Source: Sphaerisporangium sp. TRM90804 (GTDB taxonomy: Bacteria; Actinomycetota; Actinomycetes; Streptosporangiales; Streptosporangiaceae). Taken from it: a stretch of 64,000 nucleotides of DNA. The notes below the pieces were generated by a model that worked only from the letters and a program-made list of their open reading frames with translations, ran no database searches and was not told where the DNA came from. Made by a program: the position numbers and the translations under genes. The DNA is taken from the NCBI RefSeq assembly GCF_029846175.1, contig NZ_JARWAC010000015.1:248001-312000 (forward strand), written 5' to 3'. Shown piece after piece: positions 48,158 through 57,888 of the stretch (within the stretch, counting starts at the first letter, position 1; each line of letters begins with the position of its first letter).

Positions 48158-49990
48158 GTGACCACTTCGCTCATCGACCACCGCCCGCGCGGCGAGCTGG
48201 TCGCCGAGCTCTACGACCGTCACGCCGCCGGGCTGTTCGCGTACTGCCACGACCAGCTCGGTGACACCACCTCCGCCGCCAACGCCCTGGTCGCCGTCCT
48301 CACCAACGTGCCGGCCGTCGAGCCTCCCCGCGCCGCGCTGTACGCGCACGCCCGCCGCGAGGTCTACCGGCGTGACGTCGCCTACGTGCTGCCCTCGGTC
48401 GATCCCGTCGCCGACCCCGCCGGGGCGCTGGTCGAGCGGGTGACCCGCGAGATCCGCCCGCACCAGCGCGAGGTGCTGCTGCTGTCGGCCGTGTGCGGCC
48501 TGGACGCCGTGGAGCTCGCCTGGGTGCTCGACGTCGCCGCCGACACCGCCGAGCAGCTCGAGATGACGGCCCTGCGGCGCTTCACCCACTCGCTCACCGC
48601 CGCGGTGAGCGCCGCCGTGTCGGGCCGCCCGCTTCCGCCGCCGGCGGCCGAGGCGATCAGCGCCCTCGGGGCCGCCACGGCCGAGGGCGCGCTGGCCCGG
48701 CTGCCGTGGCGCTCGCCCCCGATGTCGCTGCGCTCACGCGTGCTCGACTCCATCCCCGAGGACGCGGCCCCGGTCGCCCCGGCGCAGGCCCCGGCCAGGC
48801 GCCTGTGGCCCACCTCGCCCCGCTGGCCGCTGCCGCTCGCCGAGCCCAACCCGGTGACCAACGCCGGAGTCTTCCCCGCCAAGGAGCCGGCGCCACCGCG
48901 CTCCGGCCGCAGGTCCAGGCACGAGGCCACGACCGAGCCGATGCCCAAGATCGCCCGCTCGGCGGGCGCCCGGGGCGGCGGGCCGGGCGGCACCAAGTCA
49001 CTGTTCGGCGACGCTCTCGCCGGCGGGCAGTGGCCCACCCTCCAGCGCACCTTCAGCGTCGGCCGTCCCCCCTCCGGCGGCGAGGGCAGGCCCGCCCGCG
49101 AGCCCGCCCCCGAGACCGAGACCGAGACCGAGACCGCTCGGACGGCCGCCGAGCCGCCGGTCCGCCCGCCCGCCCCGGGTCTCCTGCTGGCCGCCCCGGT
49201 CGGTGACGTCCTGGAGGCGCCGGTCGCCGGAGTTCCCCCGGCGCCCGAGCCGCCGCCGGTCCCGGCCGCCCCGCCCGCTCCCGTCACGCACGCCCCGGCG
49301 CGGGCGTCCGCCGGCGCGCCGCCCGCCGAAACGGCCAGGCCGGAGCCTGAGGCCTCCGAAGGCATCCCGAGCCAGGTCAGCGGCCGTCTCGCCCGGCTGT
49401 TCGCCCCGCGCCGCCCGCCCAGGCGGCGCCCGGCCGACCGGCCCGAGCCGGACTCCGCCGTGACCGGCCCCGCCACGGCGGTCCCCGAGGCACCCTCCAC
49501 GGCCACGGCCGTCCATGAGTCGGCCGACCCCGAGGCCACCCTCCCCGAAGGCGCCGTCTTCGGGACGGCCGCCCCCGAGGCGACGCCGTCCCCGGCGGTC
49601 GAGGCCGTCTCCGCGGCGGACGCGGCCCCCGTGACGGCACCGGCCGCCGAGCGCGCTGGCACCGAGCGCGCGGTCACCGACGTCAAGGTCTTCGGCGTCG
49701 CGACGTCCGCGGTGGAATCGCCCTCGACGGACGCCACGGCCACCGGCCCGCTCCCCGCGGTGACGTCCGGCCCGGCCACCGGCCCGCTGCCCGCGGTGAC
49801 GTCCGGCGCCGCCGCGCCCGTGCGGGGCGCCGAGCGGGCGTCCGCGCGGCCGAGGCGGCACGACCGCCCGAAGCCGATCAAGATGGGCGAGCATCACTTC
49901 GACTGGCTGTGGGAGCTGGTCGGCTTCGTCATCTGCGTGGCCATCGCGCTGGCGGTGTTCTTCGCCGTGCCGACCATCGTCACCCCCTGA
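48158..49990 (+). CDS. sigma-like protein with disordered linker and C-terminal membrane anchor
   Basis: A 610-residue protein. Residues about 1-170 resemble ECF sigma regions 2 and 4: AELYDRHAAGLFAYCHDQLGD, later IRPHQREVLLLSAVCGLDAVELAWVLDVAADTAEQLE. The residues normally contacting DNA look weak. Residues about 190-570 are a Pro/Ala/Glu/Thr-rich linker with an ETETETET tract and a 12-residue tandem repeat. The end holds KPIKMGEHHFDWLWEL and one membrane helix reaching almost to the C-terminus, so the sigma-like domain faces the cytoplasm. The GTG at 48158 has AGAGG upstream. Function unknown. Confidence 0.8.
   Translation: MTTSLIDHRPRGELVAELYDRHAAGLFAYCHDQLGDTTSAANALVAVLTNVPAVEPPRAALYAHARREVYRRDVAYVLPSVDPVADPAGALVERVTREIRPHQREVLLLSAVCGLDAVELAWVLDVAADTAEQLEMTALRRFTHSLTAAVSAAVSGRPLPPPAAEAISALGAATAEGALARLPWRSPPMSLRSRVLDSIPEDAAPVAPAQAPARRLWPTSPRWPLPLAEPNPVTNAGVFPAKEPAPPRSGRRSRHEATTEPMPKIARSAGARGGGPGGTKSLFGDALAGGQWPTLQRTFSVGRPPSGGEGRPAREPAPETETETETARTAAEPPVRPPAPGLLLAAPVGDVLEAPVAGVPPAPEPPPVPAAPPAPVTHAPARASAGAPPAETARPEPEASEGIPSQVSGRLARLFAPRRPPRRRPADRPEPDSAVTGPATAVPEAPSTATAVHESADPEATLPEGAVFGTAAPEATPSPAVEAVSAADAAPVTAPAAERAGTERAVTDVKVFGVATSAVESPSTDATATGPLPAVTSGPATGPLPAVTSGAAAPVRGAERASARPRRHDRPKPIKMGEHHFDWLWELVGFVICVAIALAVFFAVPTIVTP
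49112..49135. repeat. hexanucleotide repeat (GAGACC)4
   Basis: Four perfect GAGACC units in the linker of the sigma-like gene, encoding alternating Glu-Thr. It could change length in frame by slippage. Confidence 0.85.
49741..49812. repeat. 36-bp tandem duplication in the linker of the sigma-like gene
   Basis: Two near-identical 36-mers (49741-49776 and 49777-49812) encode the unit TGPLPAVTSGPA twice. It is an in-frame tandem duplication. Confidence 0.85.
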
Positions 49991-50002
49991 GCGGGGCGGG
50001 CC

Positions 50003-51175
50003 TCACTCGCGCGAGAGCACCAGCCCGCTGGTCGGGACTCCGGTCCCCGCCGTCACCAGCACGTTGCGCACGCCCGCGACCTGGTTGACGGCGGTGCCCC
50101 TGATCTGGCGCACGGCCTCGGTGATGCCGTTCATGCCGTGGATGTAGGCCTCACCGAGCTGGCCGCCGTGCGGGTTGACGGGCAGGCGCCCGTCGATCTC
50201 GATGCCGCCGTCCGCGACGAAGTCCTTGGCCTCTCCCCTGCCGCAGAACCCGAGCTCTTCGAGCTGGCTCAGCACGAACGGGGTGAAGTGGTCGTAGAGG
50301 ATGGCCGTCTGGATGTCCTTGGGCGACAGGCCGGACATCGACCAGAGCGCTGAGGCGACCACCCCCATCTCGGGAAGGCCGGACATGTCGTCCCGGTAGA
50401 AGCTGGTCATCATCATCTGCCCGCGCCCCGCCCCCTGGGCCGCCGCCGTGACGACCGCCGGCGACCTGCGCAGATGCCTGGCCCGGTCGGCCGAGGTCAC
50501 CACCAGGGCGACCGCGCCGTCGCTCTCCTGGCAGCAGTCGAGCAGGTGCAGCGGCTCCACGATCCACCGCGACCGCTGGTGCTCCTCCAGGGTGATCGGC
50601 CTGCCGTGGAACCACGCGGCCGGGTTGGTGGCCGCGTGCCGTCGCATGGCCACGGCGACGCGGCCGAAGTCCTCGGACGTGGCGCCGAAGGCGTGCATGT
50701 AGCGGCGGGCGAACATGGCCACCCAGCCGGCGGGCGTCATCAGCCCGTACGGCACGTGCCAGCTCATCTCGACGCCCTGGGACGACGGCTGCCCGCCGAG
50801 CCGGGGGTCCGGCTGGCCGAACCTGCGCCCGGACCGCTCGTTGAACGCGCGGTAGCAGACGACGGTGGACGCCGCCCCGGTGGCGACCGCCATGGCCGCG
50901 TGCAGCACCGTTCCGCAGGCCGCGCCGCCGCCGTACTCGACCCGTGAGAAGAACGTGAGGTCGCCGATGCCGACCTCCCGGGCGACGGCGATCTCCTGGT
51001 TGGCGTCCTGGGTGAAGGTCACCAGGCCGTCGACCTCGGCCGGGGACAGGCCCGCGTCGTCCACGGCCGCGAACACGGCCTCCGCGGCGAGCTGGAGCTC
51101 CGACCGCCCGGACTCCTTGGAGAACTCGGTGGCGCCGATGCCCGCGATGGCCGTGCGACCGGAGAGCGAGTACAC
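50003..51175 (-). CDS. ltp2: Ltp2-type steroid aldolase (thiolase-like lipid-transfer protein)
   Basis: A 390-residue thiolase-fold protein of the SCP-x/Ltp2 type. In mycobacteria Ltp2 with the ChsH2 C-terminal domain cleaves the C17 side chain of a pregnene-carboxyl-CoA to androstenedione and propionyl-CoA. Features are the opening TAIAGIGATEFSKESG, YGGGAACGTVLHAA, LLDCCQESDGAVALV and the VNPHGGQLGEAYIHGMNG loop. Last gene of the chsE1-chsE2-chsH2-chsH1-ltp2 order known from the mycobacterial igr operon. It starts 23 bases after chsH1 ends. Confidence 0.93.
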   Translation of the reverse strand: MYSLSGRTAIAGIGATEFSKESGRSELQLAAEAVFAAVDDAGLSPAEVDGLVTFTQDANQEIAVAREVGIGDLTFFSRVEYGGGAACGTVLHAAMAVATGAASTVVCYRAFNERSGRRFGQPDPRLGGQPSSQGVEMSWHVPYGLMTPAGWVAMFARRYMHAFGATSEDFGRVAVAMRRHAATNPAAWFHGRPITLEEHQRSRWIVEPLHLLDCCQESDGAVALVVTSADRARHLRRSPAVVTAAAQGAGRGQMMMTSFYRDDMSGLPEMGVVASALWSMSGLSPKDIQTAILYDHFTPFVLSQLEELGFCGRGEAKDFVADGGIEIDGRLPVNPHGGQLGEAYIHGMNGITEAVRQIRGTAVNQVAGVRNVLVTAGTGVPTSGLVLSRE

Positions 51176-51198
51176 GTGGGGGGTGCCTTTCTGGCCGG

Positions 51199-51606
51199 TC
51201 AGCGGGGAAGGAGCAGGCGCACGGTGCCGGTGACGTGGTCGCCCAGGCTCACCGTCCCGCGCACCTCGACGGTCACCTCGTCGCCCTCGCGGCCGGCCAC
51301 CCTGCCGCCGAGGATGAGCGCGTCGCCGGCGTAGGCGGGGACGCCGAGCCTGACGTTGATGCCGCGGACCAGCGCGTCCGGCCCGGCCCAGTCGGTGACG
51401 TAACGCTCGACCAGGCCCATCGTCGTCAGGATGTTGAGGAAGATGTCCTTGGACCCCTGCGCCGTGGCCTTCTCGACGTCGTGGTGCACGGGCGTGAAGT
51501 CCATGGTGGCCAGCGCGGTGGAGACGACCGTGGTGGGGGTCAGCTCGATGCGCAGTTCGGGGAGCGCCGCACCGGCCCGGGTCTCCTGTTCGGTGGGTGT
51601 GCGCAT
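51199..51606 (-). CDS. chsH1: MaoC-like hydratase subunit ChsH1
   Basis: A 135-residue single hot-dog domain. The hydratase motif is seen in TMDFTPVHHDVEKATAQG with the Asp/His pair. In the mycobacterial system ChsH1 pairs with the MaoC domain of ChsH2 to hydrate the steroid enoyl-CoA with a C3 side chain. Start and upstream stop overlap as TGATG, so translation is coupled. Size and order match Rv3541c. Confidence 0.92.
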   Translation of the reverse strand: MRTPTEQETRAGAALPELRIELTPTTVVSTALATMDFTPVHHDVEKATAQGSKDIFLNILTTMGLVERYVTDWAGPDALVRGINVRLGVPAYAGDALILGGRVAGREGDEVTVEVRGTVSLGDHVTGTVRLLLPR

Positions 51607-52559
51607 CACGACTCCCGTGGTATCCACATCGGCAGGATCAGTTCGTCGTCCATCTCCCGGTACACCACGCGTACCGGCATACCGATACCCACCTTCTCTG
51701 CCGCGCATTCCACAATGTTCCCGACAATGCGGACACCTTCCGGCAATGCGATTACGGCTACCACAAACGGTATTTCCCGCCCGGGAACCGGCGGATTGTG
51801 ATGCACCACGTAGCTGTACACCTCGCCGACGCCGGCGGCGAGCGTGTACGTGCGGTTCAGCGACCGGCAGGTGGGGCAGACCGGGCCGGGCGGGTGGCGC
51901 GGCTCGCCGCAGTCCCCGCACTTCTGGATGCGCAGCTCGCCCTGGCGGGCGCCCTCCCAGAAGAACGCGGTGTCCCGGTTGACGGCCGGGGCGAGCGGAT
52001 AGGGATCGTGTTTCGCGGGCTCCGGATTCCGCTCGACGGGCCGGAACTTGAGCACCCGGAACATCATTTCCGCCACCGGCTCGTCGTCGGAATACCACGT
52101 GACCACCCACGTCACGAAATAACCGACACCTAGCGCGGTGGTCTTCGGCCCCGACAGCCCGCTCATCCGGGTCGCCGCGACCGGCCGCTCCCCCAGCCGC
52201 AGGTAGCGGTGGTAGGTCTGCTCGCAGTTGGTGGCGACGACGCCGGTGAACCCGCTCTCGTCCAGCGCGGCCAGCATGACCGCCACCGGCCCCACCGTGT
52301 CGCCGCCGTCCAGCCCGGCCATCGTCCACACCTGGATCATCGCCGGCGGCGCCACGATCGCGCCGTGCGCGCTGCCGGCGGCGAACTCCTCGTCGGTGTA
52401 GACGGGGTTGGCGTCGCCCATCGCGGCGGCCCAGTGGCGGATCATCGGCAGGTTGACCGGGTCGGCGGCGGGGGCGCCCCGCACCTCCCCCGCCGCGATC
52501 TGCCGCTCGGCGAGGTCGGCGAGCCGCTGGTGCACGCCGGATTCGGCCGTCGTGGTCAA
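51606..52559 (-). CDS. chsH2: ChsH2: MaoC domain fused to DUF35 (zinc ribbon/OB fold)
   Basis: A 317-residue two-domain protein. Residues about 1-180 are a MaoC-like hot-dog domain, and about 200-317 a DUF35 domain with a zinc ribbon (CGDCGEPRHPPGPVCPTC) and an OB fold (SYVVHHNPP). In mycobacteria the first half hydrates with ChsH1 and the DUF35 part is needed by Ltp2. The four ribbon cysteines are intact. It lies 25 bases after chsE2 and overlaps chsH1 by one base. Confidence 0.93.
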   Translation of the reverse strand: MTTTAESGVHQRLADLAERQIAAGEVRGAPAADPVNLPMIRHWAAAMGDANPVYTDEEFAAGSAHGAIVAPPAMIQVWTMAGLDGGDTVGPVAVMLAALDESGFTGVVATNCEQTYHRYLRLGERPVAATRMSGLSGPKTTALGVGYFVTWVVTWYSDDEPVAEMMFRVLKFRPVERNPEPAKHDPYPLAPAVNRDTAFFWEGARQGELRIQKCGDCGEPRHPPGPVCPTCRSLNRTYTLAAGVGEVYSYVVHHNPPVPGREIPFVVAVIALPEGVRIVGNIVECAAEKVGIGMPVRVVYREMDDELILPMWIPRES

Positions 52560-52584
52560 TGTCCCTCCTCGGAGCGGTACGGCG

Positions 52585-53739
52585 TCATCGGGGCGGGCGC
52601 GGGAGCTTGAGGCCGAGCATCGCGATCAGCTCGCGCTGCACCTCGTTCACGCCTCCGCCGAAGGTCAGCACCACCGCCCCCTTCACCGCGTGGTCGAGGC
52701 TCTCGACGAAGGCGGCGGTCCACGGGTCGGACGGGTCGCCGTACCGCGCGAGCACCTCGCCCACGATCCGGCCCACGTCCTGCATGCGCTCCGAGCCGTA
52801 GATCTTGGTGGCGGAGGCGTCGGGCGCCCCGAGCCAGCCGAGGTCCATGCTCGCCGCGACCTGCCAGTTCAGCAGCTCGTTGGTGCGGTAGTAGGCGTAG
52901 ACGCGCCCGAGCGCCCGCCGCACGGCCGGCTCCTCGGCGGCGCCGGTGCGTTCGGCCCACTCGGCGAACCGGTCGTACACGCGGGCGAGGTTGCCCGCCG
53001 GGCCGAGCGTCAGCCGTTCGTGGTTGAGCTGGCTGACGATGAGGTCCCAGCCCTTGTTCTCCTCACCCACCAGCATGTCGACCGGCACCCGCACGTCGGC
53101 GTAGTAGGTGGAGTTGGTGTGGTGGCGGCCGTCCATCGTGATGATCGGCGTCCAGGAGTAGCCGGGGTCGGTCGTGTCGGCGATCATCATCGAGATCCCG
53201 CGGTGCTTGCCCGCGCCGGGGTCGGTGCGCGCGGCCAGCCAGATGTACTGGGCGTAGTGGGCGCCGGAGGTGAAGACCTTCTGGCCGTTCACCACGTAGT
53301 GGTCGCCGTCGCGGACGGCCGTGGTGCGCAGCGAGGCGAGGTCGGTGCCCGCCTCGGGCTCGCTGTAGCCGATCGCGAAGTGGCACTCGCCTGCGAGGAT
53401 GCCCGGCAGGAAGAACTCCTTCTGCCGGGCCGTGCCGTAGCGCATCAGCGTGGGCCCGACCGTCTGCAGCGTGATGATCGGGTACGGGACGTCGGCGCGC
53501 GCGATCTCGTTGGCGAAGATCTGCTGCTCCATCGGCCCCAGGCCCGCCCCGCCGTACTCCTCGGGCCAGCCGAGGCCGAGCTTGCCGTCGCGCCCCAGCC
53601 TGCGGCAGTGCTCGATGTAGGACTCCCCGAACGGGTCCTGTGCGATCTTGGCGCGGTCCTCCGAGGTCAGGCAGGCCTGGAAGTACTCGCGCAGCTCGGC
53701 GCGGAGCCGCTTCTGCTCGGCGGTGAGGTCGACCAGCAT
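52585..53739 (-). CDS. chsE2: acyl-CoA dehydrogenase subunit ChsE2 (FadE29-like)
   Basis: A 384-residue FAD-dependent acyl-CoA dehydrogenase. The family block GYSEPEAGTDLASLRTTAVRDGDHYVVNGQKVFTSGAHYAQYIWLAART is complete. With its partner it would form the alpha2beta2 dehydrogenase acting on the three-carbon steroid side chain. The ATG at 53739 shares a base with the stop of chsE1. Length and position match FadE29 of the igr operon. Electrons probably go to ETF, encoded at 1.8-3.6 kb. Confidence 0.93.
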   Translation of the reverse strand: MLVDLTAEQKRLRAELREYFQACLTSEDRAKIAQDPFGESYIEHCRRLGRDGKLGLGWPEEYGGAGLGPMEQQIFANEIARADVPYPIITLQTVGPTLMRYGTARQKEFFLPGILAGECHFAIGYSEPEAGTDLASLRTTAVRDGDHYVVNGQKVFTSGAHYAQYIWLAARTDPGAGKHRGISMMIADTTDPGYSWTPIITMDGRHHTNSTYYADVRVPVDMLVGEENKGWDLIVSQLNHERLTLGPAGNLARVYDRFAEWAERTGAAEEPAVRRALGRVYAYYRTNELLNWQVAASMDLGWLGAPDASATKIYGSERMQDVGRIVGEVLARYGDPSDPWTAAFVESLDHAVKGAVVLTFGGGVNEVQRELIAMLGLKLPRPPR

Positions 53740-54827
53740 CAGACCAGCGCTCCCAACGTGTCCAACCGGGCCTCCACGCCGCCGAGCAGGTGGGCCCGGT
53801 GCTTGCCCCAGGCGAAGTAGCGGTGCAGCGGGTAGGTGACGTCGAGCCCTATCCCGCCGTGCAGGTGCTGGCAGGTGTAGAGGGCGGCCAAGGCGGTGTC
53901 GGTCACCGTGTGGGCGGCCACGCACAGGTCGAGCTCCGCCTCGGCGTCCAGACCCTGGGCAACGCGCCACGCCCCCGACCAGACCGCCACGTCCAGCGCC
54001 CGGCCGGCGATGTACACGTCCGCGATCTGCACGGTGACCGCCTGGAACTCCGCGAGCGCCCGGTCGAACTGGCGCCGGGTGCGGATGTGGGCGGTGGTGA
54101 GCTCCAGCGCCCCCGCCAGCACGCCGGAGGCGCAGGCGGTGATCGCGGTCAGGCAGAGCAGGCGCAGCGCGGCGACGGCGGCGCCGTCGGCCGGGCCGAC
54201 CGGCTCGCCGGGGGTGGCGTCGAGGATCAGGACGGCGGCGGGCTCGCCCGTGGCGGTGGGGGCGGGCCGGACGTCCGCCGCCGCGGGGTCGACCAGGAAC
54301 AGCCCGGCCCCCTCGCCGGTGTCGGCCGGGACGAGGACCGCCGCGGCCTGGGAGGCGTGGGAGACCATCGTCTTGCGTCCCGTCAGCGTCCAGCCCGCGG
54401 GCGAGCGCCGCGCGGTCGTGCGAGGCGGCGCCCCCAGTTCACGGCCGGGCTCCAGCGGCGCGGCCGTCAGCACGATCTCGCCCTCGGCCAGGCGGGCCAG
54501 GAGCGCGCGCTGCTCCGGCGAGCCGTACCGCCCGAGCACCATGGCGGCGGGCAGGGCGTCCTGCAACGGCACGGGCGCCACGTGGGCGCCGGCCTCGCGC
54601 AGGATGACGGCCATCTCGACGGCTCCGAGCCCGGCGCCGCCCGTGTCCTCTGGCAGGCACGCGCCGATGAGCCCCGCCTGGGCCGCCGCGCGCCACAGCG
54701 CGTCGTCGTACGGCCGGCCGCCGCGCTCGTGCGCGGCCAGGCGGTCCGGGGTGGCCTCCCGGGCGAACACCCCCGCGGCCAGCGTCCTCAGCTCCGCCTG
54801 CGTCTCGTCCAGGGTGAAGTCCATCAC
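53739..54827 (-). CDS. chsE1: acyl-CoA dehydrogenase subunit ChsE1 (FadE28-like)
   Basis: A 362-residue acyl-CoA dehydrogenase-fold subunit, shorter and more divergent than ChsE2. It has the N-terminal helical domain (FTLDETQAELRTLAAGVFARE), GLGAVEMAVILREAGAHVAPVP and the C-terminal HGGIGLDVTYPLHRYFAWGK. The middle block lacks the usual FAD/substrate motif, as in the obligate heteromeric steroid dehydrogenases. First gene of the operon, with a KstR-type box 50 bp upstream of the start. Confidence 0.9.
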   Translation of the reverse strand: MMDFTLDETQAELRTLAAGVFAREATPDRLAAHERGGRPYDDALWRAAAQAGLIGACLPEDTGGAGLGAVEMAVILREAGAHVAPVPLQDALPAAMVLGRYGSPEQRALLARLAEGEIVLTAAPLEPGRELGAPPRTTARRSPAGWTLTGRKTMVSHASQAAAVLVPADTGEGAGLFLVDPAAADVRPAPTATGEPAAVLILDATPGEPVGPADGAAVAALRLLCLTAITACASGVLAGALELTTAHIRTRRQFDRALAEFQAVTVQIADVYIAGRALDVAVWSGAWRVAQGLDAEAELDLCVAAHTVTDTALAALYTCQHLHGGIGLDVTYPLHRYFAWGKHRAHLLGGVEARLDTLGALV

Positions 54828-54876
54828 CGCTCCCCTGCCCGGTGCCGTCGCCCCCTTAGGCGCGTCAGGCGCAAAC

Positions 54877-54890
54877 TAGAACAGATTCTA
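54877..54890. promoter_or_regulatory. KstR-type operator upstream of chsE1
   Basis: TAGAACAGATTCTA matches the mycobacterial KstR motif TnnAACnnGTTnnA except for G to A in the right half, and is itself a TAGAA/TTCTA inverted repeat. It lies 50 bp before chsE1 and 134 bp before kstR, in their divergent gap. Confidence 0.75.
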
Positions 54891-55023
54891 ATCCGTGTCC
54901 AGAGCCATTTTCCGTGTGCGGTTTCCTCCATACGGACTTAACACAAACGTCATGCAAGACCGGCCCGCATTATGACCGGCCCGCAACCGGCCCTACCTGC
55001 GGGTAACCCGGTAACGTGTTCTC

Positions 55024-57004
<1,981 letters not shown>

Positions 57005-57050
57005 GAGGCGCGATAGTCCGCGAACCGCCGCTGTGAGCGCCTACACTCTT

Positions 57051-57065
57051 AGACATCGGATGTCT
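57051..57065. promoter_or_regulatory. GntR/FadR operator palindrome
   Basis: AGACATC-G-GATGTCT is a perfect 7-1-7 palindrome 38 bp before the GntR gene. It overlaps a TACACT element at 57042 that could be a -10 box. FadR-type regulators bind ATC-N-GAT-centred sites, so this is probably an autoregulatory operator. Confidence 0.75.
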
Positions 57066-57102
57066 GGGCGCGACAGCGCGTAACCCTAGGGATGGTGTCT
57101 GC

Positions 57103-57774
57103 GTGGCGGTCACGGACGCTGCGATCGACCGTATCAAGGGCATGATCGTCTCGGGTGAGCTGGCGCCGGGCGCGCGGCTGCCCAAGGAGGCCGATCTCGC
57201 CGAGCGCCTCGGGCTCTCCCGCAACTCCCTGCGCGAGGCCGTCCGGGCCCTGTCCCTGATCAACGTGCTCGACGTGCGGCAGGGCGACGGCACCTACGTC
57301 ACCAGCCTGGAGCCCCGGCTTCTGCTCGACGCCCTCTCGTTCGTCGTCGACTTCCACCGCGACGACACCGTGCTGGAGTTCTTCCAGGTCCGCCGCATCC
57401 TGGAGCCCGAGGCCGCCGCCATGGCGGCCACGGCCATGGCGCCGCCCGACATCGAGGAGCTGCGCGCGATCCTGGACGCCCTGCCCGACGACCCCAGCGT
57501 CGAGGAGCTGGTGGCCAACGACCTGGAGTTCCACCAGCGCATCGCCACCGGCTCGGGCAACACCGTGCTGTCGTCCCTGATCGAGAGCCTCTCCGGCCCC
57601 ACGCTGCGAGCCCGCATCTGGCGCGGCCTCACCCAGGAGGGCGCCACCGCCAAGACCAGGGAGCAGCACACCGCCATCTACGAGGCCATCGCCACCGGCC
57701 GCCCCGACGTGGCCCGGGCCTGGGCCACCGTCCACGTGGCCGGCGTCGAGGAGTGGCTCCGCCGGGCCCTGTGA
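57103..57774 (+). CDS. FadR/FCD-type GntR transcriptional regulator
   Basis: A 223-residue regulator. The N-terminal winged helix reads LPKEADLAERLGLSRNSLREAVRALSLINVLDVRQGDGTYV. The C-terminal FCD domain has the metal-ligand histidines in NDLEFHQRIATGSGN, REQHTAIYEAIA and VHVAG. Such regulators sense sugar acids or other carboxylates. The GTG start lies 38 bp after the palindrome. It is not clearly cotranscribed with a target; the sugar operon at 60-64 kb is a plausible but unproven candidate. Confidence 0.9.
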   Translation: MAVTDAAIDRIKGMIVSGELAPGARLPKEADLAERLGLSRNSLREAVRALSLINVLDVRQGDGTYVTSLEPRLLLDALSFVVDFHRDDTVLEFFQVRRILEPEAAAMAATAMAPPDIEELRAILDALPDDPSVEELVANDLEFHQRIATGSGNTVLSSLIESLSGPTLRARIWRGLTQEGATAKTREQHTAIYEAIATGRPDVARAWATVHVAGVEEWLRRAL

Positions 57775-57794
57775 CCGGGCGGAACGGCTCTCCG

Positions 57795-57813
57795 GCCGCC
57801 CGGCCCGGGCGGC
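57795..57813. terminator. hairpin terminator after the GntR gene
   Basis: A 7-bp stem (GCCGCCC with GGGCGGC) and a five-base loop, 21 bases after the GntR stop and before the kinase gene. Confidence 0.45.
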
Positions 57814-57888
57814 GCCGGCGGGCCGTCGGCACGTGCGCGTGATCACGTCGGCGCACGGCGTGGGCGGCGCCGTGGTAGGCATGGGCCT

